The notes beneath the pieces were generated by a model that ran no database searches, was not told the DNA's origin, and saw nothing but the letters and a program-made list of their open reading frames with translations. DNA of 64,000 bases from Karalla daura (Eukaryota; Chordata; Actinopteri; Chaetodontiformes; Leiognathidae): the NCBI GenBank assembly GCA_029224185.1, contig CM055198.1:7754210-7818209 (forward strand). Reading direction: 5' to 3'. The position numbers were made by a program, and so were the translations under genes. Shown one piece after another: positions 60,801 through 64,000 of this stretch (its first letter is position 1; each line of letters opens with the position of its first letter).

Positions 60801-63041
60801 TCTGTTAAGGTGCAAAGCAGCAAAAAAATAACAAAACAAAACAAACCAACAAAAAAAAAAGATAAACACGGTCATAACTGAATCATTGTAGCAAATAAAT
60901 AAAGACATCCTCCACTCATGATTGTCTGAAATATGAATCTATTCATTTTATTTGTCCCTCAGTGAGTTCGGAAAAGGCATTTTTCCATTCCTGCTTTTAT
61001 TTTCAGATGATTGTATGTTGCTGAAATCACACTTTGCAATGTTATGCTACATATCTACCAATAAATCCACTAATCCCTAAATCCTATACACTGGACCTTT
61101 AAGGTACATCAGTCAGAAGATTGCACAAGGTCATTTTAATTTCCTGTATCAGACCTTGAGGAATGCAAGTGATTAGATGAGGGTTTCGGTTAAATCAGAA
61201 AATTAAATCAACTGTAAAATGCATATTGCAACAGCAGCAATATCTTCAAAACTAATTTTAGAATTTCATCAGTGGATGATAACGTATGCATAAATGACTT
61301 AAAGGCCACAGACGCCTCAGCATCTACTGCATTACTCAACATTCAGGCACACATGCACACTACTCACACAGAGTTGAAAAGACATTCACTGAGGTTACAG
61401 CTTCACCATAATTGTACACATTTTCATACAATATTGTTGTGGGTATTTGTTTTATTTTTCAAAATGAGTTTTAATTTGCTGCATTCAGCTGACTTTGTTT
61501 TATATTCCTGTTATTTTAACAAAGGCTCATTCTGGGACAGATATTGCAAATTTGCATCAGTTAATGAAGTACACTTGGAACTGGCTCAGTTTTTCTATGT
61601 AGCTTATATCTGACCAGTAGACCATGGCTAAATAAGCCAAGGACAAATAGCAATATTTCAAGTGCAGCATGTTTGTTGTATCAGTCATTCCCACTCCTAC
61701 CGGGCTCAGAGATATCAGCAAAATGTTTAAACTCACTTTATTATCAGAACACAAATAGTTTGATGTGAGTGAGGCAGACAGTGGAGTGTGAGAAGTGGTC
61801 TGAGAGCAGCATCTGCTGAAATGATTGAACAGCCATGTGCTGGCAACATACCTCTCCGTGCATCGCTCCATCTGCACATCACATCAAAGACGGCCAAAGT
61901 GAAAAGGGAAATAGCTTTACCCAAATGTCCCCAATGATATGCATTCATTTCTTATTTTTTTTACTCAACCTTCCAGCATCATTTTCCGTGAACTCACAAA
62001 ACATTTGAGGGGCGTGACTGACATCTAGTGGACACCTACAGTACCTGCAAGCGACTGCAAATGTGCACGGCTGAGGTTGTTCTCGGTCATTTCCTGGGAT
62101 TCGTACTGTGTATTGAGACGTGTTGCCATGCACCAGCTCTCCAGATGGTGCGAAACCTGGAGGATCTGAGGGCTAAGAGCTCATCACTGCAATATGCAGT
62201 TTAATGATTCTAAAACCTGTTTGATTCCCTGCTCTCACACTCTCTGCTTTCACTCTGTCTGTTTACACATCCACCCACAAACACACACAAAATCCTCTGA
62301 AATGTTATATTTCCTTGTATATAGTCACATGCAGTGCGACATGGCGTATATAGTTCTTTGCTCTTTTTCTTTCATTTAGTTAAAATATTTAGTCTTCTAC
62401 TGCAACACACACAAATTAATGATGAAAACACCATCCAAACATCCAGGTGGCCATTCATAATAACTGAATGCTTGAAGAAAAAATGTCATCTTTAATTGAC
62501 TCCAAGTGTCTCAAATTCAATGGTAGAAAAACCTTTTTCCTTCCACATGCCTTTCGATGCTTTCCGAAGAAAACAGCAAAAAAAATATGGTATGAATGCT
62601 GTTTAACTCTCAGTTTTTGTTATTGTTATTACATTAAAACATATCCCAAGGATATTGGTTCCTGTCGGTGCGGGCAGGTGATTTGAAGTATTTGACTGTG
62701 AGTCCCCCATGAGGGCTAAGGCAGGGATGACACAGGCTCTTTGACGGCCTCCCCCTGCTCCTTGATATTGCACAGTAGTGAGCTTGGTCCCAGCTTTAGA
62801 CTGTACTTTGTACTGAACCGCGAGGGAAGCGTAAACATCATGCCAGCAGGCAACACTGAACCCCATGTGCCTCATTTGTCACAAAATGTGGCAGTTAGAT
62901 TGATGTACCTGCTGTTTTGGCGCGGTTCATGTTTTCTACGTATGATAGCTGATATGATTTACAAATCACACCTACACACTTGAACTATTTTACAACTGAC
63001 ACACACTGGCACAGGTATCTACTGCAGCAGCGAACACGAAC

Positions 63042-63092
63042 TTATATATATATATATATATGAAACTTTGCTATTTGAGGGATAAGTTTGTG

Positions 63093-63146
<54 letters not shown>
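63042..63146. repeat. (TA)n and (TA)n(CA)n microsatellites
   Basis: A TA repeat at about 63042-63062 is separated by some 34 bp from a longer TA repeat (63097-63130) that continues into CA units (to 63146). Confidence 0.94.
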
Positions 63147-64000
63147 AACACACACTCACACACATGCATATATGCACTTTCAACAGAAAGCACTCACAGG
63201 AAAGCACTCAGGAAATTGTTCTGCACAACAGAGCTCAGCTTAACCAAAATTGGTAATTTAGTGTGGCATATCAGGTCATTTAGGCTCAAAATGATGAAAT
63301 CAGTTTGCAAATTAAATCTTGGAGTTGCTGCCTTGTTTGCAGCCCAGTGAGAACACTTAAAAAAAAAAGAAAATCATAAACTCATGGTACATTTGAGACT
63401 TCAACCTACAGACAGCTTCCACATTTCATCACAGAGCCTAAAGCCAGGGGGGCTCAGGGGGCTGCAGGCTACAGCAGATTCCAGCACAAGCTGTGCCAGC
63501 TTTTTCTGATTTTGACTTTTTGTCCCTAAAACCTCACAAAGAAAAATCTCCATAGCCTTTTCCTATGAAGATACCGCTGTTTTTGTACAGCCACACACCC
63601 GCTGATGCACCCCCACGCGCACACACAAACAAGTAATCAATGTGAAGTTTGTGCTGAAGCAAAACGGTGAACTTTCAATCTTATTCACACCTAAAAATCA
63701 ATTTAATGTCAAGTTATGCTTCAGTGCCAAACAAACCAAAACAAACAACAGAAAGACATCAACAGAGAATTGGAAAGTCAAATAAATCACCCTTATCAGT
63801 TTCCAACAGAGGGAACCAGTGAATCATCCCTTTGCCAAACAGGACTTTGTTTTTGTACCTTTAATTAGACATTTGCCTTTTAAAAGTCACCAGTTGGCGG
63901 CCACATGGCCTCGAAATGGCTGAAACAAAATAAATAATTTATTAAAGATGAAACAGTAATAATGCCCTTAGATCTGTCCACCAGTGCTGACAGAGGATGA

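Larger units (their letters stand above)
50393..64000. other. gene-poor region, 50.4-64.0 kb
   Basis: No gene is recognised. It contains a GC-rich block with a small ATG ORF (51720-52160), an exon-like 67-nt block (53095-53161), a short ATG ORF rich in Pro/Arg at 53568-53765 without support, repeat copies at 57858 and 60565, a repeat fragment at 59555, several microsatellites and a GGAA repeat. The last 600 bp (63380-64000) show nothing beyond A-rich stretches. Confidence 0.7.

Noticed and set aside
62741..62983. Possible LINE-2-type reverse-transcriptase tail (SQNVAVRLMYL resembling the usual QNAAARLL)
   Set aside because: Similarity covers only about eight residues and the expected downstream segment is absent, so it is likely chance.
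1..64000. CRISPR arrays, phage or bacterial defence genes, endogenous retrovirus genes, tRNA or rRNA genes
   Set aside because: None seen. The regularly repeated tracts are dinucleotide microsatellites without spacers, no reverse-transcriptase, integrase or capsid motifs are visible, and no tRNA box A/B pair was found by eye.

Overview
The window is vertebrate nuclear DNA, almost certainly from a ray-finned (teleost, probably percomorph) fish. The evidence is one recognisable spliced gene with canonical GT-AG introns, many (CA)n/(GT)n microsatellites, and several degraded copies of interspersed repeats typical of teleost genomes. There is no prokaryotic gene organisation, CRISPR array, tRNA, rRNA or intact transposon.

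The only gene supported with confidence is ets1, the ETS-family transcription factor, on the + strand. Seven coding exons lie between 10542 and 18933 and encode 413 residues, equivalent to human ETS1 p51 from about residue 28 to the stop codon. The first coding exon(s), with the start codon and roughly 28 residues, lie upstream of base 1, so bases 1-10541 are the 3' part of a long first intron. In order, the exons encode the MAPK-site linker and first half of the Pointed (PNT) domain, the rest of PNT, a short linker, the central region with a SUMO-type motif, the 261-nt serine-rich/autoinhibitory exon ('exon VII' of mammals, in phase and skippable), and two exons that split the ETS DNA-binding domain. 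A 3' UTR of about 3 kb follows, probably ending near 21.98 kb. It contains a proximal AATAAA, two 8-mer miR-200b/c-type sites and one miR-221/222-type site.

From about 22 kb to 64 kb I find no gene I can name. Mammals have a large gene-poor interval downstream of ETS1, towards KIRREL3, and this looks like a compact fish version of it. It holds microsatellites, a diverged 3' end of a fish non-LTR element (30.5 kb), four copies or fragments of one abundant teleost repeat (27.7, 37.2, 57.9 and 60.6 kb), two pieces of other dispersed repeats (43.5 and 59.6 kb), a GGAA microsatellite (60.35 kb), a G-quadruplex-prone tract (48.1 kb) and several unique blocks that resemble regulatory elements. A few exon-like signals are reported as findings only: a minus-strand pair at 22.96-23.41 kb, a small ATG ORF at 51.9 kb and a 67-nt block at 53.1 kb.

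The best leads are the splice-site arrangement at the ets1 serine-rich exon, which could favour exon skipping; the microRNA and alternative-polyadenylation layout of the 3' UTR; and an intronic E-box/GATA/RUNX-ETS cluster at 16.2 kb that could be a haematopoietic or autoregulatory enhancer. Conservation and expression cannot be judged from sequence alone, so every regulatory call is inference.
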